Source: Marinicella marina (GTDB lineage Bacteria > Pseudomonadota > Gammaproteobacteria > Xanthomonadales > Marinicellaceae). From it: a DNA stretch of 64,000 nucleotides. The stretch covers positions 1 to 64,000 of the forward strand of contig NZ_JASJNC010000006.1 in the NCBI RefSeq assembly GCF_030065545.1, read 5' to 3'. Of this stretch, positions 62,904 through 64,000 are shown in pieces. How positions within the stretch are numbered: position 1 is the first letter of the stretch; each line of letters opens with the position of its first letter. The notes under the pieces are model-generated. The model had not been told where the DNA came from. It saw nothing but the letters and a program-made list of their open reading frames with translations, and ran no database searches. The position numbers were made by a program, and so were the translations under genes.

Positions 62904-63962
62904 TTGCAGTTGTTAGGTCGTAAAAAAGTTCAATTAATTGGGGTTGATGTCAGTTCATCTGCAGTCAAAATATTACAACTTTCTGGTAGTTTGGATAACA
63001 TGAAAGTTGAAAGGTATGCGGTTGAACCCTTATCTGTCAATGCAGTTGTCGATAATAACATTGCCGAAGTTGACCTGGTGTCAGCTGCGATCAGTAAGGC
63101 AGTGAATAAAGCAGGCATTAAAGTCAAAGGCGCCGCAACAGCCATATCTGGCTCAGCAGTCATTACTAAAATCATCCAAATGCCCAGTGAGCTGTCTGAA
63201 GATGAGCTGGAAGTTCAGCTTGAAATGGATGCCACTCAATATATCCCGTATCCCATTGATGAAGTGAGTTTGGATTTCTGCGTCTTAGGGCCAGTAGAGG
63301 GTAATGAGGAAGTAAATAATGTACTGATTGCCAGTTCTCGTTCTGAAAATGTTGATGTATTCATTGAAGCTTTTGAAGGAGCCGGACTTGATTTGAAAGT
63401 GGTTGATGTTGAAGCGTTCGCCATTGAGCGGTGTTTTAATTTGGTGCGAAAACAATACGACATCAATGATGAAGAAGTAGTGGCTTTGTTTGATATTGGT
63501 GCCAACACAATGACCATGCATGCCATGCACAAACGCACAGGTATATACAGCCGTGAACAATCTTTTGGTGGCAAACAACTGACTGAAGAAATTATGCAGC
63601 GGTACGGACTTTCTTATGAAGAGGCCGGATTGGCCAAGAGGCAGGGTGGTTTGCCTGAAAGTTATGAGTCAGAAGTATTGCAGTCCTTTAAAGACACTTT
63701 GGTACAACAAGTCAGCAGAGCGCTACAGTTTTTCTTTTCAGCAACAGAGTTTGGAAATGTTGACCGGATATTGTTGGGTGGTGGTTGTGCTGCTATACCC
63801 GAAATAGATGTTTTGGTTGAAGACCAAGTTGGTGTGCCTACTGAAGTAATTAATCCAGTCGAAAATTTCCGAACGTCATCTAAAGTCAGTGCAGATGCAC
63901 TTGAGGCAGATGCGCCAGCAATGATGTCGGTGGTTGGATTAGCAATGAGGAATTTTGATTAA
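62904..63962 (+). CDS. pilM: PilM, type IV pilus inner-membrane assembly protein
   Basis: This 352-residue actin-like ATPase is a cytoplasmic member of the pilus alignment complex and binds PilN. The blocks GVDVSSSAVKILQLS near 11-25, ALFDIGANTMTMHAMHK near 195-211 and RILLGGGCAAIPEI near 292 are conserved. It starts at TTG with GAGAGA in front; the nearby ATG at 62899 is in another frame. Type IV pili drive twitching and DNA uptake. It begins a pilMN run cut by the window. Confidence 0.94.
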   Translation: MQLLGRKKVQLIGVDVSSSAVKILQLSGSLDNMKVERYAVEPLSVNAVVDNNIAEVDLVSAAISKAVNKAGIKVKGAATAISGSAVITKIIQMPSELSEDELEVQLEMDATQYIPYPIDEVSLDFCVLGPVEGNEEVNNVLIASSRSENVDVFIEAFEGAGLDLKVVDVEAFAIERCFNLVRKQYDINDEEVVALFDIGANTMTMHAMHKRTGIYSREQSFGGKQLTEEIMQRYGLSYEEAGLAKRQGGLPESYESEVLQSFKDTLVQQVSRALQFFFSATEFGNVDRILLGGGCAAIPEIDVLVEDQVGVPTEVINPVENFRTSSKVSADALEADAPAMMSVVGLAMRNFD

Positions 63963-63963
63963 G

Positions 63964-64000
63964 ATGGCTAAGATTAATTTATTACCGTGGCGTGAAGAAA
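63964..64000 (+). CDS. pilN: PilN, type IV pilus assembly protein (partial)
   Basis: The first 12 codons, starting one base after the pilM stop, read MAKINLLPWREE, the usual PilN N-terminus that binds the PilM groove. The rest lies beyond the window. Confidence 0.85.
   Translation, partial: MAKINLLPWREE

Overview
The window reads as chromosome of a moderately AT-rich, free-living gammaproteobacterium. Three gene blocks support this: truA-trpF-trpB-trpA-accD-folC, ubiE-ubiJ-ubiB, and sdhC-D-A-B-sdhE next to ygfZ. It also has an outward secretory and surface toolkit (subtilase, M16 lipoprotein, FimV, PilM/PilN). The gene content and the IFSNGFD-type motif in the subtilase resemble Marinicella-like marine bacteria, but that placement is inference. 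No rRNA, tRNA, CRISPR array or insertion sequence was seen.

Region 1 (1-3160) is accessory DNA: a run of five small same-strand cassettes, each followed by an attC-like imperfect palindrome ending in a GTTRRRY-type core. It looks like the distal end of a chromosomal integron, or a CALIN (an attC cluster without a visible integrase). Its cargo is a secreted protein, a DUF2971 protein, a small membrane protein, an ABM-fold monooxygenase-like protein and one unknown.

Region 2 (3174-18686) is chromosomal. It holds propionyl-CoA synthetase, enoyl-CoA hydratase, an FkpA-like isomerase, nudL-miaB-phoH-ybeY, an Atm1-type exporter, a compact SbtA-SbtB bicarbonate uptake pair with two tiny membrane proteins, and a rhomboid protease coupled to a zinc-finger membrane protein.

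Region 3 (18776-30426) is mostly on the minus strand: ubiquinone genes, a plus-strand M16 lipoprotein, an OmpA-like lipoprotein, secreted unknowns, a decayed esterase pseudogene, and a sco-psd operon.

Region 4 (30494-41960) is a long plus-strand housekeeping run (prmB-aroC-asd-fimV-truA-trpF-trpB-trpA-accD-folC) with many overlapping starts.

Region 5 (42113-56977) has a large secreted subtilase, PEP synthase with its regulator, and a three-gene 2-oxoacid:acceptor oxidoreductase module (GltD-like flavoprotein with ferredoxin domain, then alpha and beta subunits) followed by a methyltransferase. A PilZ protein, an orphan PhnD-like binding protein and YgfZ follow on the minus strand.

Region 6 (57141-64000) has succinate dehydrogenase with both assembly factors (a 51-residue SDHAF4-like protein and SdhE), a YgfX-like membrane protein, ispG, and the start of pilMN.

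The carbon genes suggest a theme, which is inference: bicarbonate uptake, a possible CO2-fixing or CO2-releasing 2-oxoacid oxidoreductase, PEP synthase, propionyl-CoA activation and SDH could together support anaplerotic flux in a heterotroph.
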